A DNA stretch of 64,000 nt, taken from positions 13,307,968 to 13,371,967 of the forward strand of contig CM055875.1 in NCBI GenBank assembly GCA_029582165.1. Reading direction: 5' to 3'. This DNA comes from Portulaca oleracea. Lineage: Eukaryota; Streptophyta; Magnoliopsida; Caryophyllales; Portulacaceae. Positions 37,601 through 49,384 of this stretch are shown one piece after another (position 1 is the first letter of the stretch; each line of letters starts with the position of its first letter). Below the pieces are notes generated by a model that saw only the letters and a list, made by a program, of their open reading frames with translations, searched no databases and was not told the DNA's origin. A program made the translations under genes and the position numbers.

Positions 37601-37840
37601 CAAATGTTTTCACTGCATAGCTCTTCTCCTTGCCTACTTTTGATCCCCAAAACCTCCACTTGCACCCTTCACCCTGACAGAATAGTTGATACCTCACTTT
37701 GTCACTCTTGCTCACTTTCAGATTGTATCCACCTAGTATCCTATAGTTATCAACAACTTTTTTCATCTCTTTCTTGTCAGCAAATGTCATCCCAGCAAGG
37801 AGTCTACTAGGTATTGCAGGGTTGTATCTAGGACACTTGG

Positions 37841-39335
37841 CAATGGCGGATCCAGGATTCAAAGTCAGTGGTGTCAAATAATTTCCTCAAAAAAAATTGA
37901 ATACAAATAAACGTTAAAATAAAGTCAAAACACTTGACAACCTCCACAATTTTACAAAACACACCTAACCTAATCTAATGAATTAATAAATTTCATTCAA
38001 ACACTTGACAACCTCTACAATTTTACATAAATAGTACATAATTCAATTTATATGTATACAAATTAAACAATAGTTTAATGAAATTTACTCATTCATACAC
38101 ATATAACAAACAATTAGCAAACCCTAAGTTAATCATATTGATTTAATCAAAAAAAATCTAATTGATAATTTATAACTAAATATGATAATAAATTCAATCA
38201 AGAGGAAAGAGTATAATTTGATTTACAAGTGTACAAATGATAGTTTAAAAAAAATTGTTAATTCATGATTCAGACACATACAAGTTATACAACAAGCAAT
38301 TATAAGTGAATTAACAAACCCTAATTTAATCACGTTGATTTAATAACATAAATCTAATTCATAAATTGCAACAAAGTATGAGAATAAATTCAATAAAGAG
38401 GAAAGAGTAACTTGAGAAAAGAATAATAGAGTGACTTACATAAATTGCAATTCAATAATGGAGTTATGGTTAGAGAGAGGGCTTGTTTGGAGAGAAAAGT
38501 GGAATGGATTGGGTATGGAATTAGAATCCTAGGGGGTAGGGTATGGAATTAGAACCCCAAATTGAAAGTGTTTGGTGAGCAGAGGAATGAAATCAAAGTT
38601 ATAGTTATTATTATTATTATTATTATTAATATTAATAATAATAATATTAGTATTATTATTATTATTATTATAAATATACTGATAATAATTACTATTATTA
38701 ATTAATTATAATTTAATAGTTAATAATTTAAAAATTAAAAATTAATAATTATCAATTATTAGTTATTTTATTCATTAATTTTATTATTTATTTTTTAATA
38801 ATTATAAATTATGAATCATTAATCAATAAAAATAATAAATTATTTATTGTGATTTATTATTTACTTTTTATTAATTTATAATTACTAACAATTATAAAAT
38901 TAATTTAAATAATTATTAATTAATAAATTGTTATTAATATTTATATTTTTTAATTATTATTAATATTGCTACTATTATTAATTAGTATTAATCATAAATT
39001 ATTTAATATTATTTTTATTTGCTATATATTATTTATTAATTATTATAAATTATTATTAAGTAATTATACTAATTAATAATTAATATTATATTATTAATTA
39101 CTAATTATTAATATTAATATTTATTATCAATTATCAATTATTATTAATTATTTATTATTAAATTTTATTAATATTAATTAATATTAATTAATATTTTTAT
39201 TTATTAATAATTAATATTTTTTTATTAAAAAATATTTTATTTTTATTTTATTATAAATTATTAGTTATTAAGTTATTAATTATTTAATTATTATTGATTA
39301 AATGTAATAATTAATAAATAATTATAAATATTTAC

Positions 39336-39380
<45 letters not shown>

Positions 39381-39856
39381 CATCATGGAAGAAAAGGGAT
39401 AGTCTATTCCCCCCATATTTGGGAGGGTTCTAATCCCCCTCTTTGGGAGGGATAGCAAATCCCCAGGGATTGCTATTCCATTCCAGAAGTAGTTCTCCAA
39501 ACAGTAAAAATAGGAATTAGAACCCATTCCTGACTTACTCCATTCCTTTTATGCTCACCAAACAGGCCCTGAAGGGATTGCTTTTGTAGGCATGAGTGAA
39601 AAAAAAAAGAAAAAAAGAAATAGCTAAGCTAGAAACATGCAGGCGCTAAGTATTGAACTTGCAACCAATTGGCCAAGTGAGTTCCTATCCCTTGCAACGG
39701 TTAGAACCAGTAGGCTACACAACCCACTCTAATATTTTAAGGTATTAATTGGTATATAATGTATATTGTTTTGTTTTTTTTTAAACAATTTTTCTTTTTT
39801 TGAAAAAATTTATTGGTGTCAATTGACACCACTACTCTCCATGTAGATCCGCCCCT
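37841..39856. mobile_element. 2.0-kb non-autonomous element with exact 9-bp TSD
   Basis: Flanked by GACACTTGG at 37832-37840 and 39857-39865. The termini CAATGGCGGATCC..AGTGGTGTCAA and (inverted) AGGGGCGGATC..AGTGGTGTCAA form an imperfect inverted repeat of about 36 bp. No coding capacity is seen. Removing it would juxtapose the KPKC.. and ..CPRYNP parts of the transposase. TSD length and terminal inverted repeats indicate a Mutator-like deletion derivative. Confidence 0.85.
38478..39570. mobile_element. hAT-like element with AT-only core, nested
   Basis: Ends AGGGCTTGTTTGG and, inverted, AGGGCCTGTTTGG. Subterminal parts are rich in GGAATGG/TAGAATCC-like blocks. The core 38605-39380 is almost purely A/T with ATT-trinucleotide arrays. 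No clean 8-bp duplication is visible. It lies inside the 37841-39856 element. Confidence 0.6.
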
Positions 39857-41178
39857 GACACTTGGGTTTCTTCTTCCTCATGCTAGGCCTTTTCTTTTTC
39901 AACACACTATCAACCTCACCCTCACTCTCACTCTCAGGGCTGCTAGGGTTGTCAAAATCATGGTATTGTTCATCCTCAACTCCATCACCCTCCTCAACAA
40001 CTCCTCCTTCAATCAAACTACCATCACCATCTAACACAACATTCCTATCAGCTATTTCATTGTCCCTCAAATCCTTTTTTTCTTCATGACTTGTGTCATT
40101 TCCTCATCCTCTACTTCAGAACCATCACCATCACCATCACCATCACCATCACCATCATCCTCATCATCATCATCATCCCCATCCTCAAACCCCAAGTAGT
40201 ATCACCAACATCATCAACCACTTTTTCTTTCCCCTTATCCTTATTAACATCAGGATGCTTCACATACATGCGAACAAATGGACATTTTTCTAATAAATCA
40301 CCCAACATCCTTATCTCATCATCCCCCTTAATTAACCTCAACAAGACTGTCTTCAAATCCTATATTACTTCCAGGCTTGCTAATGTAAAGGGTTTGAATT
40401 TTATCTTTTGAATACCCAACATTCTCAACAAACTCAATCAGGTCATCCACACATAAGCTATCAAGGTCTACCTCCATTTCAGTGAGCTCACTATCAATGT
40501 AAACCATATGTGGGTTCCATATAAACTGCCCCCCATGAAAGATTTGTAATTTACTCATTCAGAAACCCTTTGATACATGAAAACAAACCAAATTTCAGAT
40601 ACATAAACACCAATTCATTAGTAAACAGAGGGTTTGTTATCTGGGATTCTGGGAAAATGCAGAACATAAACCCTAGAAAATATTTTTCGACTAATTCTAC
40701 TAAAATGCACTTCATACAGATAAACAACAACAAAAAGACCTACAAAACACAAATTTTTGACCATAATTCTGCAGTTCGAAAATTAGGGTTTCATGAACTT
40801 ACCGGAATTAATGTGAACCTTGTAGATCTTCAATCCTTGCAAAACCACTTCACTGGGGTGCGATTTTGATCCTTGCAATTGAATTTAGGGTTTGATTGAA
40901 GAAAGAGGCCGAATTCAATGGGGGAATTTGAAGAACCCAGGCGATGAAGAGTAGCAGGGAAAAAGAACGTTACGTGGGTTTTTTTTTTTGAATTGGAGGG
41001 AAATAAATGATGGCCTAGTAAACTTTTTTAGGGTGTATTAGAATAATTAGGGTTTCTAAACTTAATTATGTTTAGATTTTAGTTTAATTTAGTTAACCAC
41101 ACCCACCCAGAAGATTAACCTGTTGCTTTAGGTAATCTCTTCCCCTCAGTCGGTTAAGTGGTAAACTTGTCTTAATTA

Positions 41179-41267
41179 TGTTAGATTAGTGGCAGTTTCA
41201 TAATATATTTTTTTCGGGTGACAAATTTGCAATTTTTGCAAAGTTCAATGGCATTTTTATCCAAGAA
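41179..41267 (-). repeat. Right terminal inverted repeat of the MULE
   Basis: Ends ...CATTTTTATCCAAGAA; the mirror of 33705-33799 (see that entry). Confidence 0.85.
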
Positions 41268-41296
41268 CTCCCAATCACCCCCAATTGCCAGGAATT

Positions 41297-41516
41297 AGGG
41301 CCTGTTTGGTGAACAAAATAGAAATGGAATTGACTGAGAATGGGTTTTAGTTCTTGTTTTTTCTGTTTGGAGAACAGTTTCTGGAATGGAATTGCAATCC
41401 CAACAGATTTGCTATCGCCTATCCCTCCCAAATAGGGGGATTAGAAACCTCCCAAATGTGGGGGAGGGGGGGGGGGGGAATAGGTTATCCCTTTTCTTTC
41501 ACAACAACAACAAAAC

Positions 41517-41567
<51 letters not shown>
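41297..41567. mobile_element. Partial AGGGCCTGTTTGG-ended element with G13 and (AAT)n
   Basis: Begins AGGGCCTGTTTGGTGAACAA and contains the GGAATGGAATTGCAATCC-type subterminal block, a G13 run (41466-41478) and an (AAT)n array (about 41515-41567). The opposite end is missing, apparently truncated by the Helitron that starts at 41568. Confidence 0.6.
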
Positions 41568-41568
<1 letters not shown>

Positions 41569-41985
41569 CTATAATATCTATAATAATATAAAAGTAATAT
41601 ATTCGAAATTTGAAATACTCAACTCAGAGTGATTGTAGGGTTATCGGCCAATTCGATTAAAGAAAAAAAATCGATTTAAAAATACAGTAAAAAATTCCCG
41701 CCCATGAAATAATAATCTATAATAATATAAAATAATATATTCGAAATTTGAAATACTCAACTGAGAGTGATTGTAGGGTTATCGGCCAATCAGATTTAAG
41801 AAAAAAAATCGATTTAAAAATACAGTAAAAAATTCCCGCCCATGAAATAATCTATAATAATATAAAAGTAATATATTCGAAATTTAAAATACTCAACCCA
41901 GAGTGATTGTAGGGGTTACCGGCCAATCAGATTAAAGAAAAAAAAATCGATTTAAAAAAACAGTAAAAAATTCCCGCCCATGAAA
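41568..41985 (+). repeat. Three tandem Helitron 5' termini
   Basis: Units starting at 41568, 41716 and 41851 (148 and 135 bp apart) each run from TCTATAAT through GAGTGATTGTAGGG and TTCCCGCCCATGAAATAA. They are near-identical, with small indels. Confidence 0.9.
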
Positions 41986-43265
41986 TAATAAAAAAAAATC
42001 GATTTAAAAAACAATTAACAAGTCTAATCATATTAAGAGTCTACCTTATCTAATTAGAAATCTACTTTCCCAACCCAATTAGGACTCTAACTCCCACCCA
42101 AATCTAATTAGGACTCTACATCTCACCCAAATCTAATTAGAACTCTACCTCCCGACCTAATATATAAACATCGAAACATCTTTCATTTTCTTCCAATCTA
42201 TCAACTATTAACATTTGAAGCAACCATTGAATTCTCGACAAACCTGCAAATACAAACAGGTTAGTTTTCGAAAAATACTATCAATACCACATCAATATAT
42301 TTTAGCATGTATTTGCATGTTACAATTTTTTCATAAAATTTTGCATGATACATTGGATTTACATGGTGAAAAATATCAGAAGATTACAATTTAGCATTCT
42401 CGATAATTTAAAAAGATTGAAAGTGTATAATCTCCGCAATATCTGTGAAGATATTCAACCCCTCCTTTTTTGGCTTTAGTACGTGTTCTGATGCCCCTCA
42501 GTCCTCATTGCCTAAGAAATCTATTAATATATAAAAGTAATATGTTTAAATTTTGTTACACAGGCCTGCCTTTTTTGAATGTAAGCGATGCAACTTTGGT
42601 AAGGGCTGAACTTGCACAGTTGTATTTGCATAGGGCACCTAATAATTCATGTATCATCACTATGATTTCTTTTTGGAATTTGGATTTCGCTGATTATTTG
42701 CTGCTCCTTTTTTATGTAACTTAGAAGGTAGGTGGGATTCGAGTGGTGGTCGAGAAGGTGATGCATGTCAGAAAACCGCATACAGGGGCTCAGAGAAAAT
42801 GGTCACCAACAACCCCTGCCAGTGAAAGTGATTGAGATCAGTCCACATAGCCAGAAGTATACATGTATAACCCAAAAGGCACTTTAAAATTTTGAAAGCA
42901 TATATATATGTTTTTTTTTTCAACTGTGAAGTGTTAGAATGAAATTAGATCTCATCACTATATATGATATATGGAATCCAAATCCGAAATCATACTTTGT
43001 AAATGAGTATGTGATGATTGTTGATATTTTCTTCATCCTTTTCAATCTCAGTCTATTCATATTTTTTATGGTGGAGCCACCCTTCATAGTTTGTGTTAAA
43101 TGTCCTGTAATCGTAATGTAACATCAACAAGATTTAAATGACAAAGCAACAATCACACTTAGAAATGTAAGTCCATGTATCCCATAAAAAGGTGCATCCA
43201 TGGAATAATAATTGTAATATATTAAAGAAAAAAATCGAATTAAAATTATACTAAACAATTCCTGC

Positions 43266-43563
43266 TAGAGCTGGCAAAATTTTGTCCGACCCGGATTACC
43301 CGAATTGTCCGACCCGGAAAAAACCGGGTCTGGACATAAATTTTTCGTCCGAATTTTTATATTGTCCGAATTGACCGAATATTCGGACATAAAATTTCTC
43401 TTTTTTCTATTGTCCGAACCCGATTTTAGCTTCTTCCGAATTGTCCGACCCGGTTTGACCCGAAATAAAATCGGGTCCGGACATGAATTTCTCGTCCGAA
43501 TTTTGACATTGTCCGAATTTGTCCGACCCGAATTTACCCGGACCCGGATTTTTGCCAGCGCTA
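43266..43563. mobile_element. hAT-type MITE with 8-bp TSD
   Basis: Termini TAGAGCTGGCAAAA and (inverted) TAGCGCTGGCAAAA, flanked by exact 8-bp ATTCCTGC (43258-43265 and 43564-43571). The 298-bp interior has repeated GTCCGACCCG/CGGGTCSGGAC motifs and two copies of a roughly 50-bp block (about 43320-43370 and 43470-43520). TAGNGCTGGCAAA ends with 8-bp duplications are typical of plant hAT MITEs. It is nested in the Helitron. Confidence 0.9.
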
Positions 43564-44179
43564 ATTCCTGCCCATGAAATAATAATAAAAAAATTGATTT
43601 AAAAAAATAATATACAAAAAGCTTAATCAATTAGGAGTATACCTTATCTAATTGAAATCTACCTCCTAACCCAATTAGGAGTCTAACTCCCCCCAAATCT
43701 AATTAGCAATCTACCTCCACCTAAATCTATATATCGTGCCCTTCACCAAATTGTTATTTCTTATAATTTTTGACACTAATTTTTTTAATAGTAAATATTT
43801 TATTAATTATAAGAAACTAGGATGCGTTGGTTGTGTCAATGAGCACCAAATGATACTCTAATCGAATCAACTCCTTCCATTAAACTTATTTTAAGCATTT
43901 TTTGAAATATAAAAAATAATGTATAAAAGTATAACTTTATTCAATTTATATGTAATCGTATAGTTATAGAATTCAATCATATCATCAAATTTCATCTTAA
44001 TATGTATAATATAGTTTTAACGATAAGGCAAGACACTTTCCCAAGACTTACACAATTCAAAATGACTTCTTTTCTTTTTTAACTTGAATAGTGGGTATTA
44101 ACATATTTATGTTTATTTTATTTATTAAACTATTTAAATATCCTGTGCATCCCCGTGCATCGCACGGGTTAAAGACTAG

Positions 44180-44330
44180 TAATAATAATAATAATAATTG
44201 ATTTAAAAAAATAATAAACAAGAAATCTAATCAGATTAAGAGTCTATCTTATCTAATTTAATTAGATTAATAGAGATCTCTGTGGGCCCTACTGGATCTT
44301 GGGAGGAGATTAAATTTCGGATTACTAACC
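44180..44330. repeat. Helitron-internal fragment
   Basis: (AAT)n followed by GATTTAAAAAAATAATAAAC and AATCTAATCAGATTAAGAGT, the same sequence found 3' of the Helitron 5' ends at 41985 and 53270. It lacks its own termini. Confidence 0.6.
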
Positions 44331-45829
44331 AATCATATCGCAGAAAATTAATTTCTTTTTCCATTTTCAATAAAGCCAAGACGTTCTGATATTTTTGTTT
44401 CACTTTAACTGCCCCATTAAAATCGCAAGACGGATCCCGCGCCTCACAAGAACGTATAAACAGATGTTACAATAATTAACTGCTAGATTTGAACGTCCAC
44501 AACTTCAAAACCCTAACAAACACCTATATATAATAATTAACTGTTGTTCGCTGTTGTTTTTGAACTTTAAGCCTTTTGACTCTCAATAATCAAAAAAAAT
44601 ATAATATTGAAATCAATTTGCTCCATGGTAGAATCAATATCAAACTTTTCATTTTATTGAAGCCATCCATACTTCGTGTTTCCAACCCAACAATGGTGAG
44701 AAAACCTAAACCCATTACTATTGTAGACAATAAAGTTCTTCATTGACTACTTATGTTATTTCTACTGTTTCTTATAATTTATCTGTTTTTCATGCCAACT
44801 TATATTCACTTAGATGTTGCAGGAATAGGAAGAATCATCATATAACACCACATCTGTGTAATCAATCTCTTTGCCTTTTGGCTTTTTGTATTAATTCTAT
44901 AATTATAGTTTTTGTTTGCCTTTAGGGAATGGTCCTATTTAAAGAAGATTATTAATTTATAAAGTGAGTAGTGAGTACGTACCTGTGGATCTATAGACAG
45001 TCTCATTCGACCCCCAAATTGTTGAACTAAAACCCTACCCACCATTCTCATCCTCTAACCCTTAATACATCAACCACCCCACAAAAAAATACAACATATA
45101 TATACAATGATATGTTCCCACAATAAACTCCCACCTATACTAAATTAGTTACATCACATAATCAACATGCCAAATTCAAAGTTGCAAAAAAATACATATA
45201 TAATTCACAGAAGAAGAGCATCATAGGTTTCTTTTAAAATGCAAACCTGCAAAAACAAAAAAAAAAGGTTAATCTCCACCCAAAAAAAAAGGTATGCAAT
45301 TCTCCAAAGCCTTAAATTTCTAAAAGCTTTATTCTATATAATTTACGAAGTGATTTCTAAAAGCTTTATTTTTTTAATTCTGCAATACTAGATGATTTAC
45401 ATATTTCTAGATTATAGAGCTTCAATGACCACTAAAATTATTACAAATATACATAATTATTCACTAACATAGATAATATTATTCATTATAAGAAATTATA
45501 TTTTAAATATCAACCAATACAGTAAATAATAATTAATAGATGAATAATTCAGAGATCATTAATATTATGTAAAAGATCATGAAAAAATAGAATTAATAAG
45601 GGATATCATTATAGTTATGATTAAGGTATAACAAGGAAAGCATTATGTACAGGGTTAGGGATTCAATCAGAGAAATAATTAGGTTTAGGTTAAAACTTTG
45701 TTTAGAGAGAACACATGAACTTATGTTGGGAAGAACTAGAATTCAAAGACAATCATCAACCAAGAAAACAGAGACGTTGATGAGAAGTCAAAGGTTTTAT
45801 AAAAAAGAACATGAGCATAAATGAAAAGA

Positions 45830-45831
<2 letters not shown>
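44331..45831. other. Spacer, nothing recognised
   Basis: AT-rich sequence with short ORFs only. It could be part of the Helitron cluster or unique spacer. Confidence 0.4.

Positions 45832-45873
<42 letters not shown>
45832..45873. repeat. (AT)n microsatellite, left part
   Basis: About 42 bp of alternating AT, interrupted by the solo LTR at 45874. The matching right part is 49339-49378. Confidence 0.9.
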
Positions 45874-45877
<4 letters not shown>

Positions 45878-48800
45878 ATGCCCCGGAAATTCAATTATAG
45901 AAAAGTCAAAGTCAACTAACGTTAACAGACGAAACTTAGCGGAAGACTTCAAATTTAGTTTGGGCGTCACTGCCGTATCCCCGAAGGAATACAAGGCGAG
46001 AAAGGAAAACACAACTGTCTGCTAACGGTAACTACTAACAACTCAAAACAAAACTTTAAGATTTCATAACGAAAATAATATAAAAAGATTCAAGGACTTC
46101 TAGACTCGTCGTCCTCACTTCTAATTCCCGTCCCCAGCATTTAGATCTTCACCTGAAAACAAAACATTTCAAAAATGAGGGGGAAATCTCAATAATGTCT
46201 ACCCCTAACGTTTAAAACAGTTTAAGTTCATTTCAATTCGTTTTGGGGAGAGGGATCGAATAAGCGTTTTACAAACCTTTAATCCCATACTGTTTCCTCA
46301 ACCCATCCAATCCATATTTTAATTTGCGGGTGGGATACCAAATCCCTTAAAGTAACATCGCCTACCAAAGGCATCAAGAACATCGCATACCAAAGGCATA
46401 AATAATATCGCCCACCAAAGGCATCAAAACATCGCCTACCAAAGGCATCAAGAACATCGCCCACCAAAGACATAAATAATATCGCCTACCAAAGACATCA
46501 AAATACTATCCTATATCAGGGAAGGAAGCCCTGATCTCCTGGTCCATAACCCTGCAGATTGTTACACCTGCACAACAGGTTATCCCCCGAAACCCGTTTA
46601 ACGTTTCCACTTGAATTATTTATACAATTTTCAAACTCAACTCACGACTCTCAAGTCAACCATCCCAAGTTATCAAAACCATTAACAAAACTTCGAATAA
46701 AAGACCATCCAATTTCTCAACTCTAATAAACCAAGATCACAATCGAATCAAAAAGATTATCAAAACAGATGGTCGTATTTCCACAAAAGTCCCCTTTCGG
46801 GATGCAATTCTCAAAATAGATCATAAAACATCAAAACACATTTAAAGAGCATCCCGATGGGGATTAGAGCATAGACAATTACCTGAATAACGTCACAGTA
46901 CAACAATAAGGAGAACACACTTGAGCTCACTATCATCACGCACTAACTCGGGCCTAGAATAAGAATAATTATCTAATCAAAACGCGTTCTAACGAAGTTA
47001 GTATCAACTATCAACTACCTAACCCATCCCCTAGGAACACTTAGGTTCCTATCATTTATGATTTACACTTAACACACTCAAGGAATTATATAACAAGTTC
47101 ACACATAAAATTTACTCAACAATTTTCATAAATAAAAGCAAGCAGAGGACAGATTGTAACGTTCACATAAAACGGGTCACAACTCGACTTCCCGACATCC
47201 TATTGGTCTGGTTCTGGACTTTTCGGAAACCTCGGGATGTCTACTAAAACTTCTATGTTGATGACCAAGCCCATATCAGTCCCGAAGAACTCTAAAAACA
47301 CCCATCTTCCCAATTGGTCCAGATCTGACAGGTTCTGGTAAAAAGATTATAACTCAGGTTATACAAATCAAACGTTCGATCCGTAAAATTCCTATGGTTC
47401 CTAACATCTAAGGGAACCTCCGGTTAAAAGGGTTCTGTCAAAGAGTAACTATACTAATCGTGGCAACCCGATCTTTAGACACTAACAAAACTGTCCTGTT
47501 ACCGGTTCTTAATAAATTTGTAATTTCGGTTCTAACTTTTACCAATTGATCTCCGGGTTCTAATTTGGGCTCAAAACAGTAACTAGGGTCTAAGGTATAA
47601 AGTCCAACTTAACTTAGGTCCAACAATTAAACCTTAATCATTAACCCAATTTAGAAAACATGGAAACACTTTACTAATTTTAATCAATCCTAAAAACAAA
47701 CAAGAAATATAACACTTTAAACATGAATTATTTACAAGGTTATAACAGTAAAGTAAGAATTTCAAAGAACAATAAAAAGTGGTTAAACATGTGGTTTCTT
47801 TAATCAAGATTCAAGGAGGTCTTTAGGAAATATAACATAAGGTATAATATGACAAGTAACTACTAATCAAGAAAAAAAACCCAACAACCAATTCTTCTAA
47901 CTAAAACAAGAATTCAAGAATCAAGAAAGACTTAAAGAACATGTAATATTTAACAAGAAACCTAATTAATTTTCAAGAATCAAGATTTAACAAGAAACGA
48001 ATTACTAACTAAGATTGAATCTAAATTAAACAACCTAATTTGTTAATCAAGAATTTAACCTAGATGTTACACTTTCCAATTTCGTGCATATAATAATATA
48101 GTGATCTAACCTAATATGATTTATAAGGAATATAAAGAACTATAAAGAAATACCTTTAAACCTAATAACCAACTATTACAACTTAATCTAATTGCAATTT
48201 ACAACATAAAATTACATATAACAAATAAGCAAATTACACATAACAATTAATAATTTACATATAATTACAACCAAGAAATATTTACAAATAATTTTCCTAA
48301 TTACAAAACTAATCATAAATAATACAATTCAATAATTATAAAAACAATTAAATTTTGAAATTAAAAGCAGAAAAGAAAAAGGAAAAAGAAAAAGAAAATA
48401 TCAAAAACAATATAGAAATCAGTTAGGGTTTTAGGGTTAGGGTTTACGTAGGGTTCAGGGCAGTTTCTTGGCGGTTTTCCCCGGCGACTGGGCGAACGGT
48501 GGTCGGGGTGTTGGCGTCGAGTCGGTCGGGCGCGGGTGGTGTTGGTGGCGTGGCGTGAGCAGTGCAATGGTGGTCGTGGATGCGTCGATTGAGCGATGCA
48601 GCGCCAGTCGGTGTTCGTCCGCGAGTCTAGTGGGTGGCGTTGATCGGTCGACGTCGAGGGGTACGGTGCGACGACGGTGGTCGTCTGGGCGGCAACGCGC
48701 GGGGCAGGAGGCGAGAGACAGGGAGATCGAGAGGGAGAAAGAGGGAAAAGAGAGAGAAAAGGGGAAGAGAAAGGTGGTTGCGGTGGTGTAGGCGATTCCC

Positions 48801-49050
48801 GGCGGTGGTGGTGGCGATTCCCGGCGGTGGTGGCGGCGGCCGTGAAGGGGCGGCCGAGGGAGAGAGAGAGAGAGAGGAGAGGAGAGGGTTAGGGATTAGG
48901 GTTTGAAGATTAGGGTTTGAGGGAGGAAGGATTAACTTTTATACTACCCACTTAACCAAGGCCCAATTAGTCTAATCCTAACTCTTAGCCCAACCCAACA
49001 CTAAAACAAAATCTGATTTTCTAAAGACAACTAATAATATTATTAAAAGC

Positions 49051-49081
<31 letters not shown>

Positions 49082-49335
49082 TAATCACATAGCAAATAAT
49101 ATTCACGTAATTAATCACATAACTCAACAATATTAATAGTAATAGTAATAATAAAAAGAGTAAAACTAATAATACTAAACCCATGAAATTACCGATATAC
49201 CCTTGTTAGTCTCTCACGATCCTACGAGCTCAAGTGTTAGCAAAATAAAACACAAACGAATAATAATAAATAACGAAGTCAAACTTAATTTACTAACGAC
49301 GTCACGGTCAACATCTTTGGATTTTTCGGGGTTTT

Positions 49336-49338
<3 letters not shown>
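45874..49338 (-). mobile_element. Solo LTR of a Ty3/gypsy-type retrotransposon (3465 bp, minus orientation)
   Basis: Read on the minus strand it begins TGTAAAACCCCGAAAAATCC and ends GGGGCATTACA, with TG..CA ends. It is bordered by ATATA on both sides, inside an (AT)n microsatellite. It matches 58074-61399 end to end in inverse orientation, including a TATA motif (minus strand near 48940), a GC-rich leader (48460-48900) and a six-unit GCCTTTGGTGGGCGAT array (46355-46505). No primer-binding site, gag or pol adjoins it, so it is a solo LTR. Clade assignment is suggested by the pol tail seen at the second copy. Confidence 0.85.

Positions 49339-49378
<40 letters not shown>
49339..49378. repeat. 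(AT)n microsatellite, right part
   Basis: Forty bp of alternating AT directly abutting the LTR end. With 45832-45873 it reconstitutes the pre-insertion locus. Confidence 0.9.

Positions 49379-49384
<6 letters not shown>

Larger units (their letters stand above)
35369..40558 (-). pseudogene. MURA-type MULE transposase, broken
   Basis: N- to C-terminus: MSKLQIFHGG start (40558) and acidic linker with a GATGGT repeat (40121-40180); after the inserted element, a MuDR DNA-binding domain (about 37660-37860; FADKKEMKKVVDNYRI, CQGEGCKWRFWGS); an HTC..FEAGHRNMSVQWLAE block; the catalytic domain with LSLDGCFLKG (first Asp, 37183-37185) and the NNMAEIFN Glu block; a CEHRLCARHVYANLR zinc motif; a SWIM finger CSCNSWQLNGIPCPYS; a knuckle CSNCGFEGHNRLTY; and a basic tail ending at 35369. 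Damage: stops at 37447, 37063 (conserved Trp) and 36005, several frameshifts including the G17 tract, the second catalytic Asp replaced by Asn (36991-36993), and zinc ligands changed (His to Tyr, Cys to Tyr). An intron lies at about 36870-36982. It is certainly non-functional. Confidence 0.9.
33705..41267. mobile_element. Mutator-like element (MULE) carrying transposase and GRF-zinc-finger ORFs
   Basis: Inverted termini starting TTCTTGGATAAAAATG delimit 7.56 kb. Inside are a MURA-type transposase (minus strand, starting near the right end) and a GRF-type zinc-finger ORF (plus strand, starting near the left end), so the two are convergent. Both carry disabling changes. A 2-kb element (37841-39856) interrupts the transposase. 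The flanks do not show a convincing 9-bp duplication, so the insertion is either old or followed by flank rearrangement. Confidence 0.8.
41568..44179 (+). mobile_element. Non-autonomous Helitron, composite
   Basis: 5' ends of the TCTATAATAATATAAAAG type occur at 41568, 41716 and 41851, each continuing TAATATATTCGAAATTTGAA. The 3' end has the hairpin CGTGCATCGCACG followed by TTAAAGACTAG (ending 44179) and a host T. 5' TC, 3' hairpin plus CTRR and insertion between A and T are the Helitron hallmarks. No Rep/helicase is encoded. A copy of the 5'-internal sequence reappears at 43565-43740, showing nested or rearranged copies. An ORF at 42470-42724 is not recognised. Confidence 0.8.

Noticed and set aside
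39291..39527. ORF with poly-Ile tract, and similar poly-Ile/poly-Asn ORFs near 41354-41632
   Set aside because: Translations of ATT/AAT arrays in the AT-core elements.
40093..40293. Histidine-repeat ORF
   Set aside because: Antisense of the acidic GATGGT-encoded linker of the transposase.
33600..41450. 9-bp target duplication for the 7.6-kb MULE
   Set aside because: Flanks (..CCCCCGAA and CTCCCAATC..) do not match convincingly, so no TSD is claimed.
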